Assembly (NCBI GenBank): GCA_031552405.1
Contig: JAVBMN010000037.1
Coordinates: forward strand, 57,109 to 121,108
DNA length: 64,000 nt
Source: UBA1794 sp031552405
GTDB lineage: Bacteria > Bacteroidota > Bacteroidia > Bacteroidales > Bacteroidaceae
Direction: 5' to 3'
Shown: positions 8,448 through 17,048 of the stretch, one piece after another
How the letters are laid out: every line of letters begins with the position of its first letter
Numbering within the stretch: position 1 is the stretch's first letter
Notes under the pieces: generated by a model
What the model saw: only the letters and a program-made list of their open reading frames with translations
Databases searched by the model: none
What the model was told of the DNA's origin: nothing
Program-made: the position numbers and the translations under genes

Positions 8448-9269
8448 TTACTCTTGGTTCAAAGTAAAACGCTTGAAAGATACAACTGTGAGATCTTTAT
8501 CAGCGTTCTTCAGGAACTGAGCAATGGTAAGCTTAGGATCCTTTACATACTCTTGGTTGAGAAGACACATTTCTTTGTAGAACTTAGCCACACGACCCTG
8601 AGCGATACGCTCAATCATGTTCTCAGGTTTGCCTTCTTCACGAGCCTTGTCGGCAGCGATCTGCATTTCTGTTTCCAGCATCTTAGCAGGAACACCAGCT
8701 TCGTCAACTGCTACAGGGTTCATTGCAGCAATCTGCATAGCAACCTCACGACCTACCTCAGGAGCTACTGCCATATTGAAAGAAGCTACTGTAGCCAAAC
8801 GGTTACCCGGATGGATATAGAAAGAAGCCATTGCGCCTTCTGCTACACCGTAACCATCGAGTTCCATTTTCTCACCGGTAATACCGCTACGGTCAGTTAC
8901 CGCATCCTGTACTGTACCGTTACCAAAGGGCAGAGCTTTGATCTCATCTAAAGTCTGGCATTTAGCAGCCATAGCAGCATCAAGAATGTCGTTGGTCAAT
9001 TTTACGAAATCTTCATTCTTTGCCACGAAGTCTGTTTCGCACTTAAGAGCGATCACTGCAGCGAACTCGCCGTTAGACTTCGCAATCACGCAACCCTCAG
9101 AGGCGTCGCGATCAGAACGCTTGGCAGCTACTGCCTGTCCTTTCTTGCGGATAATCTCCATTGCCTTGTCGAAATCGTTTTCAGTTTCGGTCAATGCATT
9201 CTTGCAATCCATCATACCTGCTCCTGTCATCTTGCGCAGGCGCTGGATATCAGCCATTGTTACAGCCAT
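8448..9269 (-). CDS. tsf: Translation elongation factor Ts
   Basis: EF-Ts recharges EF-Tu by expelling GDP. The UBA-like N-terminal helix (IQRLRKMTGAGMMDCKNAL, residues 8-26) and the EF-Tu-contacting motif TDFVAKN (about 79-85) are both present, and the C terminus ends in a typical VVSFKRFTLNQE. At 273 residues it is shorter than the roughly 330-residue EF-Ts of Bacteroides thetaiotaomicron as I remember it, apparently lacking an insertion in the second half. It is the last gene of the rplM-rpsI-rpsB-tsf unit, 83 bp after rpsB. Confidence 0.97.
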   Translation of the reverse strand: MAVTMADIQRLRKMTGAGMMDCKNALTETENDFDKAMEIIRKKGQAVAAKRSDRDASEGCVIAKSNGEFAAVIALKCETDFVAKNEDFVKLTNDILDAAMAAKCQTLDEIKALPFGNGTVQDAVTDRSGITGEKMELDGYGVAEGAMASFYIHPGNRLATVASFNMAVAPEVGREVAMQIAAMNPVAVDEAGVPAKMLETEMQIAADKAREEGKPENMIERIAQGRVAKFYKEMCLLNQEYVKDPKLTIAQFLKNADKDLTVVSFKRFTLNQE

Positions 9270-9295
9270 AATTGTATAAGTTTTAATAAGAACAA

Positions 9296-9330
9296 TCAGA
9301 TAAGGGGCTTTTGCTCGCCCCCTATTCTGA
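9296..9330 (-). other. Hairpin in the rpsB-tsf spacer
   Basis: The 83-bp spacer folds as TCAGA-TA-GGGG against CCCC-TA-TCTGA, with a GC-rich core and one bulge. It could modulate the rpsB/tsf ratio, or mark an mRNA processing site, as seen between these genes in other bacteria. This is inference from pairing only. Confidence 0.4.
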
Positions 9331-9352
9331 ATCTGTTTCTATCTGTTATTGA

Positions 9353-10183
9353 TTAGTTTTCTTCCTCTTCTTTGGCAGATTCTTCTACTTCGGGAGCTTC
9401 AACTTCACCTTCAGCCTTCTCTACGCGAGCTCTTGTGGTGCGTCTTTTACCCTTAGGAGCGGCTTCGCCAGCAGCTTCAGTATCCACCTTTTCAGCCTTA
9501 CGCTCATCCAAGCCTTCAGCGATAGCAGCACAGCAAGCGTCAAGGATAACCTCTACCGACTTGGTTGCATCATCATTGGCAGGAATCACAAAGTCTATAT
9601 TGTTAGGATCAGAGTTGGTATCTACAATTGCAAATACGGGAATACCCAAACGGTTAGCTTCACGTACGGCAATGTGTTCTTTCATTACGTCCACAATAAA
9701 GAGGGCGGAAGGAAGGCGAGTCAGGTCAGCAATAGAACCGAGATTCTTTTCCAACTTGGCACGCTGACGTGAAATCTGAAGGATTTCGCGCTTTGAGAGG
9801 TTTGAATAAGTTCCGTCATTGGTCAATTTGTCAATGTTGGACATCTTCTTTACTGCCTTGCGAATAGTAGGGAAGTTGGTGAGCATACCACCCGGCCAAC
9901 GTTCGATAACAAAAGGCATATTGATGGCGGTTGCTTTGTCGGCAACTACCTGCTTGGCTTGTTTTTTAGTAGCTACAAAAAGAATTTTCTTGCCTGATTT
10001 CGCAATTTGTTTCAGGGCTTCAGCAGCTTCGTCAACCTTAGCTGCAGTTTTGTGAAGGTCAATGATATGAATACCATTGCGCTCCATAAAGATAAAAGGA
10101 GCCATTGCGGGGTTCCACTTGCGTTTTAGGTGACCGAAGTGACAACCAGCTTCCAATAATGTATCAAATGAGGTACGTGACAT
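9353..10183 (-). CDS. rpsB: 30S ribosomal protein S2
   Basis: A 276-residue S2 with the expected N-terminal GCHFGHLKRKWNPAM (residues 13-27), the coiled-coil insertion region, and VDTNSDP (around 188). Beyond about residue 230 it has an acidic, lysine-interspersed tail ending EESAKEEEEN, which E. coli S2 lacks and which is typical of Bacteroidetes. It lies 163 bp downstream of rpsI, with a structured spacer, and upstream of tsf. Confidence 0.97.
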   Translation of the reverse strand: MSRTSFDTLLEAGCHFGHLKRKWNPAMAPFIFMERNGIHIIDLHKTAAKVDEAAEALKQIAKSGKKILFVATKKQAKQVVADKATAINMPFVIERWPGGMLTNFPTIRKAVKKMSNIDKLTNDGTYSNLSKREILQISRQRAKLEKNLGSIADLTRLPSALFIVDVMKEHIAVREANRLGIPVFAIVDTNSDPNNIDFVIPANDDATKSVEVILDACCAAIAEGLDERKAEKVDTEAAGEAAPKGKRRTTRARVEKAEGEVEAPEVEESAKEEEEN

Positions 10184-10346
10184 ACGTATTTGTTTAATTA
10201 AGTTCGTTTACTTTCTTTTTTGTTTTTATATACTCTCGTAGTTTGAAAAACCAACCTCCAGGTAGCCGTAGCCGAGAGCGAGTCCCGGGGGTTTAGATAC
10301 TAAACGTAAAATGAGGTGCAACAGGAAGATCCAAGTGCACAACGCA
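10184..10346 (-). promoter_or_regulatory. Structured rpsI-rpsB spacer (candidate leader/attenuator)
   Basis: On the minus strand a stem of about 9 bp (ACCCCCGGG against CCTGGAGGT, one mismatch) encloses a loop containing GGCTACGGCTACC and is followed by TTGGTTTTT. This could be a partial terminator or an autoregulatory S2 leader ahead of rpsB. No strong promoter was found in the spacer, so rpsB is probably read from the rplM promoter and modulated here. Confidence 0.4.
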
Positions 10347-10733
10347 TTAACGCTTGCTGAACTGGAATCTTCTACGTGCTTTCGGTTGACCCGGTTTCTT
10401 ACGTTCAACAGCACGAGGGTCACGAGTTACAAAGCCTTCGGCACGAAGAGCTTTCTTATCATCCGCATTGATCTTCACCAAAGCACGTGCAATGGCAAGA
10501 CGGAGAGCCTGTGACTGGCCAGTGAAACCACCTCCGCTGAGATTAACCTTGATGTCGTACTTTTCAGCAACTTCCAACAGACTCAGGGGTTGTTTTACTA
10601 CATACTGAAGAATGCTTGATGGAAAATATTCAGCAAGATCTCTCTTGTTGATAGTAATTTTTCCGGTACCTTCGGTTACGAAAATACGTGCTACCGCGCT
10701 TTTACGACGGCCTAATGCATTTACTACTTCCAT
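10347..10733 (-). CDS. rpsI: 30S ribosomal protein S9
   Basis: A 128-residue S9. It has the opening GRRKSAVARIFVTEGTG (about 8-24), the motif GGGFTGQSQALRLAIARAL, and the conserved basic C-terminal tail ending RRFQFSKR that reaches the P-site tRNA anticodon. It is 8 bp downstream of rplM, the usual pairing. Confidence 0.98.
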   Translation of the reverse strand: MEVVNALGRRKSAVARIFVTEGTGKITINKRDLAEYFPSSILQYVVKQPLSLLEVAEKYDIKVNLSGGGFTGQSQALRLAIARALVKINADDKKALRAEGFVTRDPRAVERKKPGQPKARRRFQFSKR

Positions 10734-10741
10734 TGATCCTC

Positions 10742-11203
10742 TTATTTAAGTGTATTAATGTCAATTGATTTGGGGCTCTGAGCCTGCTGCTGGTGTTCCG
10801 CACCTTCATATACATACATATTGCTCAGCAACTGGGCACCCAGCTTGTTCTTAGGGAGCATTCCCTTTACCACACGGCGCATCAGCTTGTCAGCACCATT
10901 GGCACGCTTCATCAAACCGGCAGGAGTTACCTCACGCTGACCACCCGGATAACCGGTATAGCTCAGGTACACACGGTCATTCCACTTGTTACCTGTGAGT
11001 TTTACTTTGTCGGCATTAATAATGATTACATTGTCGCCACAGTCTACATGAGGAGTAAAACTGGGTTTGTACTTACCACGAAGCAGCTTAGCGACTTTTG
11101 AGCCTAAGCGCCCCAACACCTGGTCAGTAGCATCTACTACTACCCATTCTTTCTGTGCAGTAGCCTTGTTGGCAGAAACGGTCTTGTAACTTAAAGTATC
11201 CAC
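10742..11203 (-). CDS. rplM: 50S ribosomal protein L13
   Basis: A 153-residue L13, first gene of the rplM-rpsI-rpsB-tsf unit. Motifs include WVVVDATDQVLGRLGSKVAKLLRGK (20-44) and MLPKNKLGAQLL near 114. Its leader is about 60 nt from the canonical promoter at 11268-11298. The C terminus is slightly longer than in E. coli (142 residues), with a Gln-rich end. Confidence 0.98.
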   Translation of the reverse strand: MDTLSYKTVSANKATAQKEWVVVDATDQVLGRLGSKVAKLLRGKYKPSFTPHVDCGDNVIIINADKVKLTGNKWNDRVYLSYTGYPGGQREVTPAGLMKRANGADKLMRRVVKGMLPKNKLGAQLLSNMYVYEGAEHQQQAQSPKSIDINTLK

Positions 11204-11267
11204 TTCAAATAATTCTTTTTAAATTAACTACTAAAAAACTTATCTTTCTCAGATAATAATCGGCCTG

Positions 11268-11298
11268 CAAAGGTACACGTTCTTTTTTATCCGGCAAA
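11268..11298 (-). promoter_or_regulatory. Promoter of rplM-rpsI-rpsB-tsf
   Basis: The minus strand reads TTTG (11298-11295), 19 bp, then TACCTTTG (11275-11268), an exact match to the Bacteroides TTTG-N19/21-TAnnTTTG consensus. The expected start point is near 11262, about 60 nt before the rplM ATG. Confidence 0.85.
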
Positions 11299-11338
11299 GA
11301 TTTTTGCCTTTTATTTGATCATCTAGAGCTCTAAACAA

Positions 11339-11370
11339 TTGCCTTTCCACACGATAGAGCAGAAAGGCAA
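11339..11370 (-). terminator. Terminator of the nucleotide-sugar dehydrogenase gene
   Basis: A perfect 9-bp inverted repeat TTGCCTTTC / GAAAGGCAA with a 14-nt loop lies about 90 bp past the gene's stop codon. On the minus strand it is followed by TTGTTTA. Confidence 0.55.
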
Positions 11371-11458
11371 AGAAAATCATATACGAAAGATGGGCATTCA
11401 TTCTCTTTCAGTCACACATCAAGAAAGCTCATCCAACCAAAAAAGAAGGATAGTACTT

Positions 11459-12736
11459 TTATAACCTCCCATCTACCAGATCAAGGGGGAGCAATCCTTT
11501 TACATCATAAAGCACTGAGGGAACAGACATAAGCGATTTGTAATCCACTGCTTCAAAATTTGAATGTGCCACAGCCAGAACAACCGCATCAAATGTTTCC
11601 GCCGGCAACTCAGACGCCACTTTAATGCCATACTCCTGTTTTACCCGGGCACTATCTATCCAAGGATCATACACAGTAATATGAGGTGTGTACTCAGACA
11701 ATGTACTATACACATCAGCTACCTTTGTATTGCGAATGTCTGCACAGTTCTCCTTAAAAGAAAAACCCAGAATAAGAATGCGCGAGTCTTTCACAGGAAT
11801 CTTTTTCTTATTCATCAAACGCATGACTTGATTAGCCACATACTCCCCCATGCTATCATTCAAATTACGAGCTTCACTGATAACACGAGGCATAACTCCA
11901 TAAACCTGAGCTTTTTGAATAAGATAATAAGGATCTATACTAATACAATGCCCACCTACAAGACCAGGCTGCATAGGAATAAAGTTCCACTTGGTAGACG
12001 CCGCAGAAATTATCTCGCGGGTATCAAGGCCCATCGCATTAAAGATCTTCGCAAGCTCATTCATAAATGCGATATTTACGTCGCGCTGCGTATTCTCAAT
12101 AATCTTGGACGCTTCAGCTACACGAATGGAAGAAACTTTGCAAGTTCCGCATTTCAAGACAGAACGATAGATACGATCCACGAACTCCGCAATAACTGGG
12201 GTAGATCCGGAAGTAACCTTAACAATTGTTTCTACCCGGTGCTCTTTATCACCCGGATTAACACGTTCTGGAGAATAGCCGACAAAGAAATCTTTATTAT
12301 ATTCCAGATCCGACATTCGTTCCAAGCAGGGCACACACTCTTCTTCTGTGACACCAGGATACACTGTAGACTCATAAATAACCGTATCACCAGGTTCTAA
12401 GATCGAAGCCACCAATCTACTAGCGTCAAGCAAAGGAGAAAGATCGGGACGGTTGTCCACATCTACAGGGGTAGGAACTGCTATTATATATACGTTACAA
12501 GAACGAAGATCTTCAATATTCGAAGAAAGAGAAAAACGCTTATTACCTCCAAGTTCGCGCATCTCAACATCAGTCAATTCGCCGGTATTATCTACTCCCT
12601 CTTTTAAGGACTTCACACGATACTGATTCTTATCAAAACCAACCGTATTATAACGGCTGGCCATTAAGCGGGCCAGCGGAAGGCCTACATATCCTAAACC
12701 TATAATCCCAATTTTCAGATTACTATGTGCAGTCAT
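11459..12736 (-). CDS. UDP-N-acetylhexosamine (nucleotide-sugar) 6-dehydrogenase
   Basis: A 425-residue member of the UDP-glucose/GDP-mannose dehydrogenase family. The Rossmann motif GIIGLGYVGLPLA is at 9-21, the catalytic cysteine lies in GGHCISIDPYYL (about 262-273), and a C-terminal Rossmann-like domain begins near ILILGFSFKENCADIRNTK. Overall it resembles the WbpO/TviB/WbpA group, which oxidises UDP-GlcNAc, UDP-GalNAc or UDP-ManNAc at C6 for capsule or O-antigen sugars. Sequence alone does not fix which. It stands alone between two ribosomal operons on the same strand, away from any glycan-synthesis cluster. It has its own terminator, so it is probably transcribed separately. Confidence 0.9.
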   Translation of the reverse strand: MTAHSNLKIGIIGLGYVGLPLARLMASRYNTVGFDKNQYRVKSLKEGVDNTGELTDVEMRELGGNKRFSLSSNIEDLRSCNVYIIAVPTPVDVDNRPDLSPLLDASRLVASILEPGDTVIYESTVYPGVTEEECVPCLERMSDLEYNKDFFVGYSPERVNPGDKEHRVETIVKVTSGSTPVIAEFVDRIYRSVLKCGTCKVSSIRVAEASKIIENTQRDVNIAFMNELAKIFNAMGLDTREIISAASTKWNFIPMQPGLVGGHCISIDPYYLIQKAQVYGVMPRVISEARNLNDSMGEYVANQVMRLMNKKKIPVKDSRILILGFSFKENCADIRNTKVADVYSTLSEYTPHITVYDPWIDSARVKQEYGIKVASELPAETFDAVVLAVAHSNFEAVDYKSLMSVPSVLYDVKGLLPLDLVDGRL

Positions 12737-12856
12737 CTCTCATTTTCTTTATCAATAATTAACGCGATTACAGGAGTTTTATTGCCGACAAAGACCCGCT
12801 TTCTCACTGTCATTTCAGGAATTATAACAGTCTGACAACATTACGCAAACAAAAAA

Positions 12857-12881
12857 AAGGTTTTCCGGATCGGAAAACCTT
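12857..12881 (-). terminator. Terminator of the ribosomal super-operon (after rplQ)
   Basis: The perfect stem AAGGTTTTCCG / CGGAAAACCTT with a 3-nt loop is bordered on the minus strand by a run of T. It lies about 29 bp past the rplQ stop. Confidence 0.88.
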
Positions 12882-12909
12882 TTCTATCTAAATAATAACT
12901 GATGTAAAC

Positions 12910-13419
12910 TTATTCAGCCTTAGGGGCTTCTTCTGCAACTGCTTCCACAGCAGGTGCTTCGCTTACAGGAGCTTCAGTAGCAGCGCTTTCGGCTTTAGGA
13001 GCAGCTTTCCTAGAACGACGTGTAGTCTTCTTAGCAGCTTTTTGTTCCTTAGCCATGTTCTCATTATAATCCACAAGTTCGATAAAACACATTTCTGCGT
13101 TGTCTCCCAAACGATTACCTGTTTTGATAATACGAGTATATCCTCCCGGACGATCCGCAATCTTCACTGAGATTTCCTTGAAAAGTTCTGTTACGGCAAT
13201 CTTATCCTGTAAGTTGCTGAACACTACACGACGCGAATTGGTAGTGTCATTCTTTGACTTTGTCAACAAAGGCTCAATGAATTTCTTCAGAGCTTTTGCC
13301 TTTTGAACAGTCGTAGTGATTCTTTTGTGCGTAATCAAAGAACATGCCATGTTGGACAGCATAGCACTTCTGTGAGATGCAGTACGACCGAGGTGGTTGA
13401 ATTTCTTATTATGTCTCAT
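12910..13419 (-). CDS. rplQ: 50S ribosomal protein L17
   Basis: A 169-residue L17. The core (about 1-120) carries HLGRTASHRSAMLSNM (9-24) and RPGGYTRI. After it comes a low-complexity Lys/Ala then Ala/Glu/Pro tail (about 125-169), an extension common in Bacteroidetes and absent from the 127-residue E. coli protein. It is the last gene of the long operon, 3 bp after rpoA. Confidence 0.98.
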   Translation of the reverse strand: MRHNKKFNHLGRTASHRSAMLSNMACSLITHKRITTTVQKAKALKKFIEPLLTKSKNDTTNSRRVVFSNLQDKIAVTELFKEISVKIADRPGGYTRIIKTGNRLGDNAEMCFIELVDYNENMAKEQKAAKKTTRRSRKAAPKAESAATEAPVSEAPAVEAVAEEAPKAE

Positions 13420-13422
13420 TTG

Positions 13423-14415
13423 TTATTCTTTTTCTAATTTATATTTTGAAATATCGGTTCCAAACGAAAGATTCAGACCCTCGAGCAAATCATCAAGCTC
13501 TGTGAGCGATTTCTTACCGAAGTTACGGAACTTCAAGAGGTCGTTCTTGTTGAACTGCACCAAGTCACCAAGTGTTTCCACATCAGCAGCCTTCAAGCAA
13601 TTCAAAGCACGAACGCTAAGATCCATATCCTGAAGACGAGTCTTCAACAGCTGACGCATGTGAAGTACTTCTTCGTCAAACTCTTCATTGCTCTCTGCAT
13701 CCACTGTTTCCAGTGTAATCTTCTCATCAGAGAATAACATGAAGTGATGAATAAGGATTTTAGCAGCCTCTTTCAGCGCATCCTTCGGGTGAATGGAACC
13801 ATCCGTTGCTATCTCAAGGATCAACTTGTCATAGTCCGTTTTCTGGTCTACGCGAAAGTCGTCCACAATATAGTTTACATTACGAATAGGAGTATAGATT
13901 GAATCAACTGGGAGTACATTCACATCAGTACAAAACACACGGTTTTCTTCTGCCGGAACATAACCACGACCTTTGTTGATGGTCAATTCAATCGTAAGTT
14001 TAGCTTTTGTATCTAAATGACAAATAACCAAGTCAGGGTTTAACACTTCAAATCCGGTCAGACATTTGCCAATATCACCGGCCTTGAATTCCTTTGCGTT
14101 ATCAATGGTGACTACAGCTTTCTCATTTTCGAATTCTTCAACTATTTGCTTGAACCTCACTTGCTTGAGATTCAAGATGATGTTGGTTACATCCTCCTTT
14201 ACTCCGGGAACAGTTGCAAACTCATGTTCTACACCCTCAATTTTGATAGTGTTGATTGCAAATCCTTCGAGAGAAGAAAGAAGCATACGGCGAAGCGCAT
14301 TACCCACAGTAATACCAAAGCCGGGTTCCAAAGGACGGAATTCAAACTTTCCGTACTTGGCGTCCGATTCCAACATCAGGACTTTATCTGGTTTTTGAAA
14401 TGCTAATATAGCCAT
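13423..14415 (-). CDS. rpoA: RNA polymerase alpha subunit
   Basis: A 330-residue alpha subunit. The N-terminal dimerisation domain contains PLEPGFGITVGNALRRMLLSSLEG (about 28-51), which contacts beta and beta'. The C-terminal helix-hairpin-helix domain (about 255-315) includes LSVRALNCLKAADVETLGDL and RNFGKKSLTEL, for DNA and activator contacts. It lies between rpsD (15 bp upstream) and rplQ, as in most bacteria, so polymerase and ribosome synthesis are coupled. Confidence 0.99.
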   Translation of the reverse strand: MAILAFQKPDKVLMLESDAKYGKFEFRPLEPGFGITVGNALRRMLLSSLEGFAINTIKIEGVEHEFATVPGVKEDVTNIILNLKQVRFKQIVEEFENEKAVVTIDNAKEFKAGDIGKCLTGFEVLNPDLVICHLDTKAKLTIELTINKGRGYVPAEENRVFCTDVNVLPVDSIYTPIRNVNYIVDDFRVDQKTDYDKLILEIATDGSIHPKDALKEAAKILIHHFMLFSDEKITLETVDAESNEEFDEEVLHMRQLLKTRLQDMDLSVRALNCLKAADVETLGDLVQFNKNDLLKFRNFGKKSLTELDDLLEGLNLSFGTDISKYKLEKE

Positions 14416-14430
14416 GTACTTACTTATTTA

Positions 14431-15036
14431 TTATTTAGAATACAACTCAACAATCAGCTGTTCCTTAATATTCTCAGGGATATCAGCACGGGCAGGAACA
14501 TGAAGGAACTTTCCTGATTTGCTGGTAGCATCCCACTCCAACCAAGGGTATTTGCTGTGATTAAATCCGGCAAGTGTACCATCAATAACTTCAAGCGACT
14601 TCGATTTCTCACGCACACCAATGATCTGACCAGGTTTTAATGTATAAGAAGGAATATTTACCACAGCACCATCTACAACAATGTGACGATGGCTCACCAG
14701 CTGACGGGCAGCTGCACGTGTGGGAGCAATACCCAAACGGTATACTACATTGTCAAGACGCTGTTCCAGCAACTGCAAAAGCACCTCACCGGTAATACCT
14801 TTTGCAGAAGCAGCCTTCTCAAAGAGATTACGGAACTGTTTCTCCAGTACACCGTATGTATATTTAGCTTTCTGCTTCTCGCGAAGCTGAACGCCATACT
14901 CAGAAGTTTTCTTTTTTCTGGAATTACCGTGCTGACCGGGAGCGTAGTTCTTCTTGGACAACACCTTATCGGGGCCAAAGATTGCTTCACCGAACTTACG
15001 GGCAATTCTTGATTTAGGACCTGTATATCTAGCCAT
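14431..15036 (-). CDS. rpsD: 30S ribosomal protein S4
   Basis: A 201-residue S4 with the RNA-binding S4 domain at about 92-155 (RLDNVVYRLGIAPTRAAARQLVSHRHI). The N terminus MARYTGPKSRIARKFGE lacks the zinc cysteines found in some S4 proteins. In other phyla S4 is the translational repressor of the alpha operon. Here it sits between rpsK (30 bp) and rpoA (15 bp). Confidence 0.99.
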   Translation of the reverse strand: MARYTGPKSRIARKFGEAIFGPDKVLSKKNYAPGQHGNSRKKKTSEYGVQLREKQKAKYTYGVLEKQFRNLFEKAASAKGITGEVLLQLLEQRLDNVVYRLGIAPTRAAARQLVSHRHIVVDGAVVNIPSYTLKPGQIIGVREKSKSLEVIDGTLAGFNHSKYPWLEWDATSKSGKFLHVPARADIPENIKEQLIVELYSK

Positions 15037-15066
15037 TTCTTGTCTTAATTAAATAATGAATCAAAA

Positions 15067-15456
15067 TTATACTCTACGTCTTTTGGGAGGACGACAACCA
15101 TTGTGTGGCAGCGGAGTAACATCCACGATTTCTACCACCTCAATTCCGGCACCATGCACCGTACGGATAGCGGACTCACGTCCGTTTCCGGGCCCTTTTA
15201 CATACGCTTTTACTTTTCTCAATCCAAGATCAAAAGCTACCTTCGCACAATCCTGTGCGGCCATTTGAGCAGCGTAGGGAGTGTTCTTCTTAGAACCACG
15301 GAATCCCATCTTACCTGCTGAAGACCATGAGATAATCTGACCTTCACTATTTGCCAACGAAACAATAATATTGTTGAATGAAGAGTGAACATGCAATTGT
15401 CCCATTGCGTCCACTTTCACTACTCTTTTCTTCGCTGCGACTGTTTTTTTTGCCAT
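15067..15456 (-). CDS. rpsK: 30S ribosomal protein S11
   Basis: A 129-residue S11 with a basic N terminus, HVHSSFNNIIVSL (22-34), GFRGSKKNTPYAAQ (51-64) and the invariant end PLPHNGCRPPKRRRV. It is a platform protein of the 30S subunit near the mRNA exit. It begins 10 bp after rpsM. Confidence 0.99.
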   Translation of the reverse strand: MAKKTVAAKKRVVKVDAMGQLHVHSSFNNIIVSLANSEGQIISWSSAGKMGFRGSKKNTPYAAQMAAQDCAKVAFDLGLRKVKAYVKGPGNGRESAIRTVHGAGIEVVEIVDVTPLPHNGCRPPKRRRV

Positions 15457-15466
15457 ATCAACTTAC

Positions 15467-15847
15467 TTATTTAGTAGCTTTTTTCTTATTTGCAACTGTT
15501 TTCTTACGTCCCTTACGAGTACGAGCGTTATTCTTAGTGCTTTGTCCGCGAACGGGCAAACCAATACGATGACGCACACCACGATAGCAACCAATGTCCA
15601 TCAGACGCTTAATGTTAAGCTGAACCTCAGAGCGAAGATCACCTTCCACTTTGTATTCTTCACCAATAATCTCACGGATCTTAGCGGCCTGATCGTCTGT
15701 CCAGTCCTTAACTTTCAGATCTTTGTCCACTCCGGCTTTATCCAAAATCTTGCCTGAGCTGCTGCGTCCAATACCAAAAATGTATGTTAACGCAATCTCA
15801 CCTCTCTTGTTCTGAGGCAAATCTACACCAACTATTCTTATAGCCAT
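15467..15847 (-). CDS. rpsM: 30S ribosomal protein S13
   Basis: A 126-residue S13 starting MAIRIVGVDLPQNKRGEIAL, with the helix-hairpin-helix region TYIFGIGRSSSGKIL and the conserved RGVRHRIGLPVRGQ-TKNNARTRKG segment. The C-terminal lysine-rich tail contacts P-site tRNA. It is separated from rpmJ by 36 bp. Confidence 0.99.
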   Translation of the reverse strand: MAIRIVGVDLPQNKRGEIALTYIFGIGRSSSGKILDKAGVDKDLKVKDWTDDQAAKIREIIGEEYKVEGDLRSEVQLNIKRLMDIGCYRGVRHRIGLPVRGQSTKNNARTRKGRKKTVANKKKATK

Positions 15848-15883
15848 ATATTATGTTATTATTTTCTCTGCAAAAATAACGAA

Positions 15884-16000
15884 TTATCCTTGACGTTGTT
15901 TATACTTGGGGTTCTTTTTGTTAATGACGTACAAACGCCCTTTACGTCTTACAATTTTGCACTCAGGAGTGCGCGCCTTCAAAGATGCTCTAACTTTCAT
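15884..16000 (-). CDS. rpmJ: 50S ribosomal protein L36
   Basis: A 38-residue L36: ATG at 16000-15998, stop at 15886-15884, starting MKVRASLK and ending KKNPKYKQRQG. It has only one cysteine (in TPECKIVRRKGR), so it is the zinc-free or reduced form rather than the C-C-C-H type. Its position between infA and rpsM is the universal one. Confidence 0.96.
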   Translation of the reverse strand: MKVRASLKARTPECKIVRRKGRLYVINKKNPKYKQRQG

Positions 16001-16011
16001 ATTTATAGTTT

Positions 16012-16230
16012 TTATTTATATCTGAAAACGATCCTTCCCTTACTCAAATCATACGGTGACATTTCCACACGTACCTTATCCCCAGGAAGGATTTTAATAT
16101 AATGCATTCTCATCTTTCCAGAGATATGGGCAGTTATTTCATGTCCATTCTCCAATTCCACACGAAACATTGCATTTGACAATGCTTCGATGATTACTCC
16201 ATCTTGTTCTATCGCTGATTGTTTAGCCAT
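16012..16230 (-). CDS. infA: Translation initiation factor IF-1
   Basis: A 72-residue OB-fold protein starting MAKQSAIEQDGVIIEALSNA and ending PYDLSKGRIVFRYK. It binds the 30S A site during initiation together with IF-2 and IF-3. It lies 9 bp after map and 11 bp before rpmJ. Confidence 0.99.
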   Translation of the reverse strand: MAKQSAIEQDGVIIEALSNAMFRVELENGHEITAHISGKMRMHYIKILPGDKVRVEMSPYDLSKGRIVFRYK

Positions 16231-16239
16231 ATACCTAAT

Positions 16240-17037
16240 TCAAATTGCTTTCTCTCCTAAAACTTCTTCTATGTATTGAAACGTGGAAAGAACATCCGCT
16301 CCCTTTTTTGTTACAGCAATAGTATGCTCATAATGAGCCGCCAATTTACCGTCGCGTGTGCGTACTCCCCATTTATCATCTTCCAAATATACTTCACGTC
16401 CACCTGCCAGAATCATTGGTTCAATCGCTATACAAAGTCCGGGCTTCAACATAGTTCCACTCCCGCGCCTACCATAATTAGGCACCTGAGGTTCCTCATG
16501 CATGTCTTTCCCTATACCATGTCCAACAAACTCACGTACCACGCTGTACCCAGCAGATTCGCAATAGTTTTGAACCGTATAACCAATATCACCTATCCGA
16601 CGACCGGGAGAAGCCACTTTAATCGCTTCATAAAGCGCCTCTTTGGTTGTTTTGAGTAAGTCAAGAATAGTTGAATTCACCTCACCTACACAAAATGTAT
16701 AACAGGAATCTCCACAAAACCCATTGAGTAACACCCCGCAATCCACCGAAACAATATCGCCTTCCTGCAAAGGTTTGTCATTGGGTATACCGTGCACAAC
16801 CTGATCATTTACAGAAGTACAAAGAGAAGCAGGAAACGATTCACCATAAGGCCCTGGAAATCCCTTAAAGGTAGGAATTGCCCCGTTGTCTCGTATATAC
16901 ATTTCTGCTATCGCATCCAATTGCTTAGTGGTCACCCCTGGCTGAATCAGCTTAGCTACTTCAGCCAGAGCTTTGCCCACTAATATATTGCTTGCGCGAA
17001 GTAACTCTATCTCTTCGTCTGTTTTAAGAAAAATCAT
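16240..17037 (-). CDS. map: Methionine aminopeptidase, type I
   Basis: A 265-residue enzyme that removes the N-terminal methionine from nascent proteins. All five metal ligands are visible in their motifs: two aspartates in SVDCGV and FCGDSCYTF, histidine in EFVGHGIG, glutamates in AIEPMI and HYEHTI. There is no N-terminal extension, so it is the type Ia form. It sits between secY (11 bp) and infA (9 bp), a frequent arrangement at the end of the spc operon. Confidence 0.98.
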   Translation of the reverse strand: MIFLKTDEEIELLRASNILVGKALAEVAKLIQPGVTTKQLDAIAEMYIRDNGAIPTFKGFPGPYGESFPASLCTSVNDQVVHGIPNDKPLQEGDIVSVDCGVLLNGFCGDSCYTFCVGEVNSTILDLLKTTKEALYEAIKVASPGRRIGDIGYTVQNYCESAGYSVVREFVGHGIGKDMHEEPQVPNYGRRGSGTMLKPGLCIAIEPMILAGGREVYLEDDKWGVRTRDGKLAAHYEHTIAVTKKGADVLSTFQYIEEVLGEKAI

Positions 17038-17048
17038 TTGCTCAATGA

